64,000 nucleotides of DNA. Source: Hybos culiciformis. Taxonomy: Eukaryota; Arthropoda; Insecta; Diptera; Hybotidae. The translations under genes and the position numbers were made by a program. The notes below the pieces were generated by a model. The model ran no database searches and was not told where the DNA came from. It saw only the letters and a list, made by a program, of their open reading frames with translations. Positions 28,325-38,400 of this stretch are shown piece by piece. Location of the stretch: the NCBI GenBank assembly GCA_964007475.1, contig OZ023273.1:7955234-8019233 (forward strand), given 5' to 3'. Each line of letters starts with the position of its first letter. Position 1 is the first letter of the stretch.

Positions 28325-28756
28325 ATTCCGGACAATCAGTGATACCGACTCTGAAAATAAAATCAAAATAATGTTTGGATAAAATAGAAAATTAAAAAAA
28401 CAAAAAAAAAAAATGCACAACAAAGTTCCTGTTCGAAAACAAAAAACTATTAAAAATAAAAATCATAAATTTATAATAATGCTATAAAAAAAATTTTAAT
28501 TTTTTTAACAACATTATTTGATGTTATTTCATACTCGCGTTTAAAAAATTTTGATTTTGAAGGGAAAAATATTTATATCTAATCTTACCAAAAATAAAAA
28601 GAAAACATGGATTTTTATTTATGAAAAAAAAAAAAAAAAAAAAAAAAAACAAGAATAATAAAGTTTTCTACAAAAAAGTAGTTATTTTAAATTAGAAATG
28701 ATTAACAAAAATGTTTATCATCAGTAAATATTTTCGTGAGACTTTGATTCGATTGC
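28325..28756 (+). other. 5' untranslated exon part of the serotonin receptor gene
   Basis: A pyrimidine-rich 3' splice site ends ...TTTTTTTTCAG at 28,324, so transcribed sequence probably begins at 28,325 and runs into the coding exon. It contains several upstream ATGs, including a 24-codon upstream ORF at 28,413-28,487 and very short ones near 28,371, 28,606 and 28,698. A run of about 26 A sits near 28,624-28,650. An in-frame TGA at 28,745-28,747 separates it from the receptor start. The transcription start and earlier 5' exons were not located. Confidence 0.55.
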
Positions 28757-29393
28757 ATGGGTTCAAATCACATGAGGACGAATACACCCTCTACAACAAC
28801 AACAACATTTTTCAATGTGACAACATCATATGCAGAAGAATTAAATCTGTATAATACAAATTTTGCATATGTTAAGGAACAAAATGATAGTCTCTATATC
28901 AATAGTAGTAATAATTTCACAAATCATACAACAAATAATGAAGTAGCTTCTGCTATTCTATCTCCTTTACAAGCAATAGCTGTTAGCATTATATTATTAT
29001 TAATTATATTAGGTACTGTTATCGGTAATGTTCTTGTTTGTGTTGCAGTATGTTTGGTTAGAAAATTAAGACGTCCTTGTAATTATCTTCTAGTATCATT
29101 AGCTGTTAGTGATTTATGTGTTGCAGTACTAGTTATGCCAACGGCTCTTTTATATGAGGTTCTAAAGAAATGGAGTTTTGGTCCATTATTTTGCGATATA
29201 TGGGTATCATTTGATGTATTATGTTGTACAGCATCAATATTAAATTTATGCGCCATATCAGTTGATAGATATTGGGCAATAACCAAACCATTAGAATATG
29301 GGGTAAAACGTACCCCGCGCAGAATGATGATGTGTGTTGGATTAGTGTGGTTAGCAGCGGCATGCATATCATTACCACCATTATTAATATTAG
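28757..29393 (+). CDS. 5-HT1: 5-HT1 receptor coding exon 1 (N-terminus to TM4)
   Basis: 637 nt encode residues 1-212 plus the first base of a Gly codon. The frame stays open 38 bases past the donor, but that read-through peptide does not match the family, whereas splicing to 30,213 restores the ECL2 sequence. Confidence 0.92.
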
Positions 29394-30928
29394 GTAGCAA
29401 TTTACTTTTATATTATTTAACAAAATATTAGCCTTAGGAAAAGAAAAATTTAAGTTTTATATGTATAGTTATATTTTTGTTACATTTTTTTTTCCAAATA
29501 TATGTAGGTACATATAAAAAATTAAGAACATTGTTTTAAAAATGAAAACATTTCGCTGGTTATTTCTATTAAAATATTTCATAAGAATTTAACTTTCTTT
29601 GTGCTTACGCACGCAATTTAAAATTATTTTGGAACCTTTGGACGAGATAATATAATGAGACTTTAATGACAATATTTTTTCATATTAAAATAAATATATA
29701 GATACTTTCTTTCCTATGCTTATGGATCAATGTGTTTATGTGAAATTATTTAATAATCAAAATGATTTAAAACAAAAAAAAAAAATTAGCAAATAATAAT
29801 GTTGCTACTTAATTCATTTCATTTCACATTTTTTCAGCATATTGTGATGATAGCTGGGGTATATGAAAAAAAAATTTATCTTAATCTTTTTAGTTTATTT
29901 ATTTTTCTTGTTCTTCATTCCATTAAAAATGGAGAAATTCTTAATTTATATTATTTTTTGTTTAAATTAAATAAAAGAAAAATCAATCTTCAGGTACATA
30001 ATAAACAATATAGAAAATTTTCATATCGTCTAAGTTTGCATTTAAAGTTATAAGAAAATAAAACGCCATGTACATGTACTGTAGAATGTAGATACTTACA
30101 TATAACATTCATACATACATACATATGTACATGTATATATTTATGTGCATAAAGTTCTATTATATTTTAGACTTCTTGAGTATATTTTATTATTAAATTT
30201 TTTTTTTTGTAGGAAATGAACATGAAGATGAAGATAAAGAACCTATTTGTACTGTATGTCAAAATTTTGGTTATCAAATTTATGCAACATTGGGGTCATT
30301 TTATATACCATTAACAGTTATGCTATTTGTATATTATCAAATATTTAAAGCTGCCAGAAGAATTGTTATGGAAGAAAAAAGAGCTCAAACTAGATTAGAA
30401 AATGCAATAAATGGCTCAGCACAGGACAAAAATGAGTTAAGTTCGGTTAAATGCGGAAATAGTATGTTAGGCAGTAGTGCAGGTGGCGGTTGTGGTGGGA
30501 GTGGAACAGAGCCAACAATAACTGGTAATGTTTTGGGCTCACCACATCAAAAGAAATTACGGTTTCAATTAGCTAAAGAACGAAAAGCTTCGACAACACT
30601 AGGTATTATAATGTCAGCATTTACAGTGTGTTGGCTACCATTTTTCATATTAGCATTAATACGTCCCTTTGTTGAAAGCAATCATGTACCAGAAGCTTTA
30701 TCATCATTATTTCTGTGGTTAGGTTATGCGAATTCATTATTGAATCCAATTATATATGCGACACTAAATAAAGACTTCCGGAAACCTTTTCAAGAAATTT
30801 TATATTTTCGTTGTTCTAATTTAAATATTATGATGCGGGAAGATTTTTACCACAGTCAATATGGCGAGCCTCCATCACAGCGTGTAATATTAGGAAGAGA
30901 AGGAGATGCAAGAGAAAGTTTTCTATAA
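28757..30928 (+). CDS. 5-HT1: 5-HT1 serotonin receptor, class A GPCR, complete (join 28757..29393, 30213..30928)
   Basis: A Gi-type serotonin receptor of the plasma membrane, 450 residues after splicing. Five N-glycosylation sequons lie before TM1 (N20, N43, N49, N53, N56). TM1-TM4 lie in exon 1 and TM5-TM7 in exon 2. Amine-binding Asp153 is in TM3 (FDVLCC), DRY is at 170-172, the TM3 cysteine is C146, TM6 has FTVCWLPFF (349-357) and TM7 has NPIIY (390-394). The third loop is short and glycine-rich (about 296-312). The C-terminal block EPPSQRV...ARESFL is the insect 5-HT1 tail as I know it, which separates it from 5-HT2, 5-HT7, dopamine and octopamine receptors. The start is the first ATG after an in-frame TGA 9 bases upstream. 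The 819-bp intron splits a Gly codon (G|GA), with donor GTAGCA and acceptor TTTTTTTTGTAG. The 1A/1B paralogue assignment is open. Confidence 0.93.
30213..30928 (+). CDS. 5-HT1: 5-HT1 receptor coding exon 2 (ECL2, TM5-TM7, C-tail)
   Basis: 716 nt begin GGA-AAT-GAA (with the G from exon 1) and end at a TAA stop. It carries the ECL2 cysteine pair region (PICTVC), TM5, the full third loop, TM6, TM7 and the short tail ending ARESFL. Confidence 0.92.
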
Positions 30929-33117
30929 AAATTATAAATTATTTAATTATAGAAAATGAAAAATAATAATTTATTTGAAATTTAAGTATTTTTAATGTAC
31001 AACTAAAATAATATTTTGTAAATTTCCAATTATTATTTATGAATTTTATTTAATTATTTTACTTTTTTATTATTAAGTCCTTTGTTATAATATATTTGCT
31101 ACATACATTTTGTGTTGTCCCCGAAAATGGATTTTTAAAAATTAAATTATAAAACGTAATTAGTTATTATTGTTGAAATACATTTCTTTATAATTCCAAG
31201 GCCTTTAAAGAATTGTTAGTTCGAATTAATTTATTTAACAAACTAATTTTCGAAGATTTTATGTAAAATCTTTTATTACAAATAGATACATTTTATTATA
31301 ATATTTTTTAATATAATATTGTCGTTTATAAAATGATATCAAAATCATTTTGAATCAATAAAAATTAAATCTCTTGAAAACTTTGATGAATGCGAATTAT
31401 AAATATGAACTAATTTTTAATTTTTATTTAAATTGAAATTGACTAAATTAATAACGAAAATTTTTTTAGATATATCTGTTACAAAATACCTAGATTAAAA
31501 AAAAAACTTGTAGTTAAAATTTATATATGTAATAGATCAGGATATCAATCAATATTTTTTGTCGGTCATGCGAACCGAATCATAACAGATCGTAAGTTCA
31601 TTAGTACATAATTTTTCTTCCCAATACAATACAAAAAAAAAAACTCTTATATTTAACTAATTTATGTTAATTTGCCCTGTTAAATGTCAATATTCTTCAA
31701 ACTTGTTTTAACGCATGTGTACATGACATACACAAAATTATTATTTCGCTAATTAATATAAGTTGTCAAAATAATATTCTTAATGAAAATCTTACACAAT
31801 TAGTTTACAAAATATTTATTTAATTGTGTATTAAAAAAAAAAAGAAACAAAATGACTAATATTTAAGTAAAATATAGATAAATTTTATTTATTGTATATA
31901 TTAAAAAAAAAAATAAAATAAAAAATATATAAAAAAAATTAGTAAAAATAACAACTTCATGAATTTAATAAGACTTCAAAAATATGAATTTTATGTATGT
32001 ATTTATTAATTTCTCAAATTAAAAAAAAAAAAAAAACCAAATCATATTTTTTTAAAACCTCTTTTTATTCTAGAAAATAAATGAAAATTAATATTTTGAG
32101 AATAAAATTCATTTCTTTTTAACAAACGCATATTCATCATCACTCAGTGATATAAAAAAAAAATATTTTATTTTATTTGTTTTGTTTATAATAAATTTTA
32201 AAAAAATCATGACTAGTATTATGATTAAGTATTTTCGATAATTTAATTAATTTTTTTTTTTAAATAATATGTACTTCTAAATTGAAACTAAATAAAAAAA
32301 AAAATTTTGTACAAAGAAAATATTTAATATTTAATTTTTTGTAAAAAAAAAAATTTTAAAAAATCTAGATTAAGTTACAAAAAAAAAAAAAAAAAACAAT
32401 TACTGTGAATACTGCTGAAAATACTTACATTATTGTTAAAAAAAAAATAAAATATATAATAACAAAAATTATAAATAGAAGCTAATTTTCTTGTAAAATT
32501 GTTGTAAATTTATATATGAAAAAAAAAAAATAACCAAAAACTAGAGGCGAATGTAAGTTTATTTTCATTTTTAAACACGAAAATATAGTGAAATGACACA
32601 ACAAGATATCTACAATAGAGAAAGTAATTGAAAAATTCGACATTGCAAAAAAATTATGGTATAAAAAATGTTTGCAAATTTATAATAGATTTCTATTATG
32701 TAGTTGTTTGAAATTATTCGTTGAAAATTACTTTTTTTTTTTTTAAATACCAAATGAAGAAATAGGCTAAATCTATGTTAGAAATTTTAAAACTAAAAAA
32801 AAAGATAATCTAAAAGTGACAACAAAATACTTTTTTTTTCTGTAATATTAAATTTTCTTAGATTTGTTTAATTTTCGTTGTCGAATATCGTGCGAATATC
32901 TTATTTTGACCTTGACCATACGACAAACAATTCGATTTTTAGTAGTTTTCTATTAAGAATTATTAAAAAAGGAATTGTTTGTTGTATCTTTCGTTTCGAC
33001 CCTGCAATTAAGAATTTAAGACACAAATAACTTTTGAGGATAGTTGGAAAAAAAAAAAAGCATGAAATGTTAATTAAGACTTGAAGATTAAAAGAAGAAA
33101 ACTTTGCCCTTATATCT
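30929..33117. other. Receptor 3' UTR and AT-rich spacer
   Basis: Sequence after the stop is AT-rich. An AATAAA near 31,357 is a possible polyadenylation signal, but such hexamers are common at this composition. There are many A-runs between 31.6 and 32.5 kb and no gene. Confidence 0.45.
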
Positions 33118-33206
33118 GATGTTTTCGAAGATTAAAAGATTTTTCTTTTCAATTGTGTAAAACACAATCAATCAAAAAAATCTTCATTTTAATCTTCGAA
33201 AACATC
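33118..33206. repeat. Hairpin with about 35-bp arms
   Basis: GATGTTTTCGAAGATTAAAA and its reverse complement at the right end (TTTTAATCTTCGAAAACATC) flank a short AT-rich loop. The pairing continues imperfectly inward through GATTTTT and CAATTGTGT. It is probably a small foldback element. Confidence 0.6.
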
Positions 33207-33998
33207 GAATGTTAACGCCAGGAAAGAAAAATTAATTTAAGTGCATGCAAGTTTTTGAACTTGCTTTTCTGTTGCTATAAACTTGAAAATTATGGGTTAT
33301 TACCCAGTATTTTTATTTTCAAGCCGATTGATTTATTACAGGGTAACATAGTATCATTCCTAATACTTCTCGTTTATGGTGCTTTAAAAAAAAACAGTTG
33401 TTTTATTTATCCTGATAATAAAAATAATTGAAAATAAAATTTGGTAAATTTATTTATTATACAAAAAATTAAAAATTTTAAACAATCAAATTAGCACATA
33501 ATTATTCAAATGTTTCCAACAAAGTCGCTAAAAAAATTAATTTTATAAATTATCAAATAATTTTCATCGAAATTATTTTCTTGCAACTGTATAACTAATA
33601 ATTAGACAAAAATAAAAATTATTTTCTAAAGCTTTAAAGTTTAAAGACTAAAAAAAATAAACAGCTGATTCGCCTAAAAAGCTAAAAAAATTAGAATAAT
33701 GTGGTACTAAATTCTGTTAATTCTGACATAATTTATAAATTTAGTTGTATAGAAATGAAAAAATAGAAATAAAAACTTTCATTTACTTAAAAAATCTTCA
33801 CAAAAATTTTGTTTCATTCATCATTTAATATTACTTTAGAATTATTGGTTGCGGAAGTAATATGGGGAACCGTTGTTAACTCAATTAGGCTGTCTGTAAG
33901 AGTAAGGTAATGTATTTTAATGCGTTGGGGATCGTTATGTTGTATTTAGTGCTATAGAATTTAGATCACTAAATGGAGTATTATATGCGTCAATACAC

Positions 33999-34113
33999 AT
34001 GAAATCATTTAGATGCATCTGCGTAAATAATGAAAAAATTTAGATGCATCAGCGTATATAATGAAAAAATTTAGATGCATCAGCGTAAATAATGAAATCA
34101 TTTAGATGTTTCG
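33999..34113. repeat. 31-bp tandem repeat, about 3.7 copies
   Basis: The units start at 33,999, 34,030, 34,061 and 34,092 (partial). The shared core is TTTAGATGCATCAGCGTA, with one to three differences per unit. Each unit contains the self-complementary ATGCAT. Confidence 0.8.
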
Positions 34114-34256
34114 TATTGAATATTACGTAATACCTAAACAAACATAATATCTCTCACAATATTTCAATACAGCCAAATACAAAAAAAAAAAGAGAAAAAA
34201 TGAGAAGAAAAAATATTCTCTCTTTGCAACTACCTCTCCCCTACGCATTAAAACAG

Positions 34257-34447
34257 TATATTGGATATGTAAACAAAATTTGTTATACAACTCGTTCTGT
34301 ATTTACACAAAAATACATTGACATTTGTCAATTTATATCACTCGACCTTCGGTCTCGTGATATAAGTATTGACTCGTGTCAATGTATTTTTGTGGATACA
34401 GAACTCTTAATTAATAACAAATTTAGTTTACATATACAATAATCTAC
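34257..34447. mobile_element. Long perfect-style foldback hairpin, about 190 bp
   Basis: The two halves are near-complete reverse complements, from GATATGTAAAC...TTCTGTA on the left to TACAGAAC...GTTTACATAT on the right. The arms are about 90 bp. The turn is TATATCACTCGACC-TTC-GGTCTCGTGATATA. The 80-codon open frame across it is a by-product of the palindrome. It may be a foldback transposon, and if transcribed would form a long double-stranded RNA. Confidence 0.7.
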
Positions 34448-35198
34448 TATTTTTTTATTTGAAAGATTTAAAAAATTATTTTGATTATGTATTAAGAAAA
34501 CCATATTACGGTATTACCCCCCCAACAAGATTTCCACAGTTTTCTTTAGTTTTATTCTTTTCTCATATAAAGGAATTGCTGATATATTTTATTTTATTTT
34601 TTTTTTTTCAATTTTAATGTTTAAAAGATTTTTTTTTTAAATTTTAACCTTTTTTAATTTTAAATCTAAGATACTTACTACTATAAGTGCTTGATGGTTG
34701 TTTATCAGACAATTGTGTAGAGAGAGCACTCTCTTTTTCTTCTTTTTTTTTAAAGAAACCCAAATTTTTATGAAAAAGTAGTGTTTTTACTATTCTTTTA
34801 TTTTAATTCGAATATGCGTCCGAAAATTTAACTTTATTTTGATAGGGAAATTTTATTTTGATAGGGAACTTTGGAATATTATCTTACCAAGAAAATCTAA
34901 TTAATAAGAATCATTTCTGTTGCGACCTACCATTAGTGATGAAATAAAAATCAAATTTTATTTTGATTAAATACTTTTAATTTTATACATATATATATAA
35001 GTTTATAAATAAACTCATACGAAAAAAAATTACACATAAAATTGTTTGTTTCTTCTTTTTTTTTTTATTCTATTGAATGTTATCAATGAGTGTTTTTAGT
35101 AGTAAATTTCAAGTACAGCAATAAAATATCAATTACACTTTTTCTTTTTTTTTTAAATAGTAGTAAAGAAAAAAAAATCATTGTGTGTATAATTGGAT
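34448..35198. other. Spacer / 3' flank of the kinase gene
   Basis: AT-rich sequence, probably containing the 3' UTR of the minus-strand kinase gene. A 14-base word ATTTTGATAGGGAA occurs twice in tandem near 34,835-34,865. No other feature was seen. Confidence 0.4.
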
Positions 35199-35393
35199 TT
35201 ATAACGGAAGTGGAGGAGTTGACGTCAACATTGACGCGGATGGAGGATAACGCAAAGTATGATGTGATACTGCTTGATGAATATAATCCTGACTACTAGG
35301 ATTATTTAATACACTATCTCGTGAATTGGAGTGTGATGTAGCTCGAAGTAATGTAACTACTTCTCGCTCTGGGCTGTAATTTGAACGCACTAG
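35199..35393 (-). CDS. gish: Candidate stop-readthrough extension of casein kinase I gamma
   Basis: This directly follows the annotated TGA stop (35,394-35,396) in the same frame: CTA-GTG-CGT... for 64 sense codons to a TAA at 35,199-35,201. The stop context TGA-CTA-G is the known efficient UGA readthrough motif. The extension is clearly richer in G+C than the UTR beyond the second stop. It encodes a hydrophilic Ser/Thr/Pro-rich peptide (NYSPEREVV..., ...STPPLPL) with no domain I know. The alternative is 3' UTR, or an exon reached by splicing in another transcript. Confidence 0.55.
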   Translation of the reverse strand, partial: LVRSNYSPEREVVTLLRATSHSNSRDSVLNNPSSQDYIHQAVSHHTLRYPPSASMLTSTPPLPL

Positions 35394-35445
35394 TCATTTT
35401 TGACGAGATGATTTCTTCTTTTTTCGCTTAAAGAAACAGCAACAT
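35394..35445 (-). CDS. gish: gish last coding exon: [16 protein letters not shown] tail and TGA
   Basis: The acceptor CTAATTTCAG gives ...ACA-AA|A-TGT-TGC-TGT, completing VDETK-CCCFF. The triple Cys followed by a lysine-rich run is the palmitoylation and membrane-binding tail of CK1 gamma. The stop is TGA followed by CTAG. Confidence 0.93.
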
Positions 35446-38400
35446 CTGAAATTAGAGAAAAAATTTAGATTTTTTTTTTAATTTCAAAAACACGAAAATA
35501 AGACAACATACTTTGTTTCATCTACTAATTCTACATCAGCTTGTTGTGTAATAGGAGTACTAGAATGCCCAGCAGTTGGATCATCTGCATTTAATTCACC
35601 ATTTGTAGAACTCACAACCTAAAACAATAAATAACATAAATTTAATGTAGGTATACAATTTTTTTTTAAATTCTCTTAATTAAAAATATTCTCACAAAAA
35701 ATCTCCTGAATAGATTAACATATTAATATTTTCCTTGTTTGCATACGAAAAATGGAGATTTAATTAACAATGTCGAGTTTCGAAATCCAAAAGCAAATTA
35801 AGTGAATTGAAAAAAAAGGAGCTTCGGTTTTTTATATTTACAACACAAACAACAAATTTAATTTTTAAATGAATTTAGTGATAATGATAACTAAACGTAA
35901 TTTTTAAAATTGTGCATGTGCATGTATATACAAATTTAGAGAATGGATATTTATTTGAGATAACATGTTTTTGTTAAGATTGTTTACTAAGCTAGTTTGT
36001 TTACATTAGTTAAATTTGAAAGAAAACATATTTGAAATTTTCCTTTTTTTTTACAACCACAGAACATAGATACGTACAAGAGTACTAAAATATTAGTACT
36101 TGATTACTTTATTTAAAAGGAAAACGCGTTTATTCCTTTAAAAATTAATTACTTAAATACAAAAGTTTAGTTGTGTCTTTTCGTTATTCGACTTTTCAAT
36201 TTAAAATATTGGTTTATTCCATTATGAGTTTAACAGTTTTTAAGTACCTAGCATGTTTTTTTTTTTTAAACCTAAAAATATTATAAGAAATCATAATCAT
36301 GTAGAGATTTGTTACAATCATAAAATAATACCAACATATTCATGGAGGATTGACGTTATTATAATTAAAAATAAACTGGCTTAAAATATTTGCAAATTGA
36401 AATGTTTCTTGAATTCATCATGTATTTTTTTTTTCGATAGTTGAATTGCACCGAAACAAACTCCAGTATTAATTTTAAAACCGTAGAAAATAAAATTGCA
36501 GCAAATGAGTAAGAAAAAATGTTTTCCATTATAATAAATTAAGATCACTACATAGGTGTACAAAAAAATCAAATTAAAAATATAAAATAATACTTTTTTT
36601 ATAGAGTCAACAAATGAATTTTAAAACAATTTTATATTATACAAATAGAAAAGAAACATTCATTTCTTGAAATATTTCTAATACACTTTTCGCACAATCT
36701 TAATTCTAGTTTGTTCCAAACACAATCCACTTAAATTTACAAATCCTCTTAAATTGAAAGCTTTCATAAATTTATTTCCTAATAACTGAGATCTACTTAT
36801 ATCTGTTTTCCAGAGGGTTATAATATAACTTTTTTCTTATTTGTTTTTTTTTTTTTATATCTAAACATAATAAAATCTAACTAAAGTCCATTATCACATA
36901 AAAAAAATATATTTATGGTTATATTTCAGGTTAAAATTTTTTATCATAAAGAAAAAAGGGGAATCTTAAATTTATTTTAAACTAACAAATATATTTTCAG
37001 AGATTCTGTTTTACTTATTGGTTTTATCACGTTATGTTATTGAAAATTATTTATCTAAACTTTTTAAATTATGATAACAATATGCACACAAATTAATAGA
37101 ACTATTATGTACATATAGAAACTACAGAAATTATAACATACTTATCCGTATTTTTTTTCATAAAAATAAATTATTTTTGTGTTTTTTAAAAACTATATAA
37201 TATATGTATATATTTATACGAATTTTATTGAAGTTATAAAACTTTAAATTATCTACAGCAATTAATTTACTCTTTGTTTTCTGATTCTTCCTCATCGCTA
37301 GAGTCTTCAGGGCGTTTCTGAAAATTTTTTAATGTAATAAACAAAACAATATTATTACAGATTATAAAATTTACTTTTTGTTCGAAATTTACTGTATTTA
37401 AGTATTTAATATTTAATAATTTTTGAAATGAATTTACTTTGTTAGTGCGCTTATGAAAATGATAATATTTACTATGAAAATACTAAATTTTGTCAAAGCA
37501 TGCACATTGTAGGTACATTGTAGGACATTGGTAACATAAAACACTTAAATAAATTTTATGTTTATATATTTATATGATTAAACTTTCTACCTATTGGCAA
37601 TAAATTATTAGATTTAAAGTTACTATTTTAAAAAATTTTAATTAATTTTTTTTTAATTTATGTACATAAATGATTGTAAGTATAATATTAAAGCAATGGC
37701 AATATTAAATGGAAGTGAAAATGAATCTGGAAAAACCCACTTTTTCAGAATTATTAATTTTTATAATAGCATTTCATGTTGCATTTGTGAAACCTTTTGT
37801 GTTTTTTTGCGTTTCACAAAGTATATAATATATACAATCAAAAGTACATAATGCACTCAATCCTTGTGGATTCAAATTCAAAATCATTATCGAATTTCCA
37901 ATAAATTGGATGGATATTGAAGAAAAGAAAAATTTTCAGACTCGCCCTAAACATAGTCATAATCAACTGTTGTGTTGTGTTGGTATACGTTAGTAAACAA
38001 AAACGAGATTTTTTATTTTTTTATTTTAAATAAAATAAAAATTAAATAAAAAATAATTAGATAAATAAAAAATAATTAGATAAATAAAAAATTAAATATT
38101 AAACATAAAATAAGGATAACAAATAATTAAGACTAAACTAAAATTAAGACAAGAAAAAAATATAAAAAAATTAAAGTAAAGAAATAAAAAATAAAATAAA
38201 ATAAAACAAAAAGAAAATTATTTTAACCAATTTCATTAAGAATCAATTTTGTCATGACTCCATTTTACCACGAACAAAAGTATCATCATGATCATGAATC
38301 AATTTTATTCACCAATTAATTTTGTCTTGATCCTGAACAATTTTTACCATTTATTGAAATATGTTTTTCAATATTTAACCAATTTATTACGTTTTGAATG

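Noticed and set aside
29083..29423. Minus-strand open frames of 96-105 codons over the receptor exon
   Set aside because: They lie antisense to a well-supported coding exon and show no family resemblance.
29394..29431. Continuation of the serotonin receptor frame past 29,393
   Set aside because: The extra residues do not match the receptor family, while a GT donor at 29,394 and an in-phase acceptor at 30,212 restore ECL2 and TM5.
33999..34113. CRISPR-like array
   Set aside because: Units are contiguous with no unique spacers, and the host is a eukaryote, so it is a plain tandem repeat.
34200..34442. 80-codon plus-strand open frame
   Set aside because: It lies almost entirely inside the large inverted repeat and is explained by it.
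35090..35299. 69-codon plus-strand open frame
   Set aside because: It is antisense to the candidate readthrough extension of the kinase; its left half is AT-rich UTR-like sequence.
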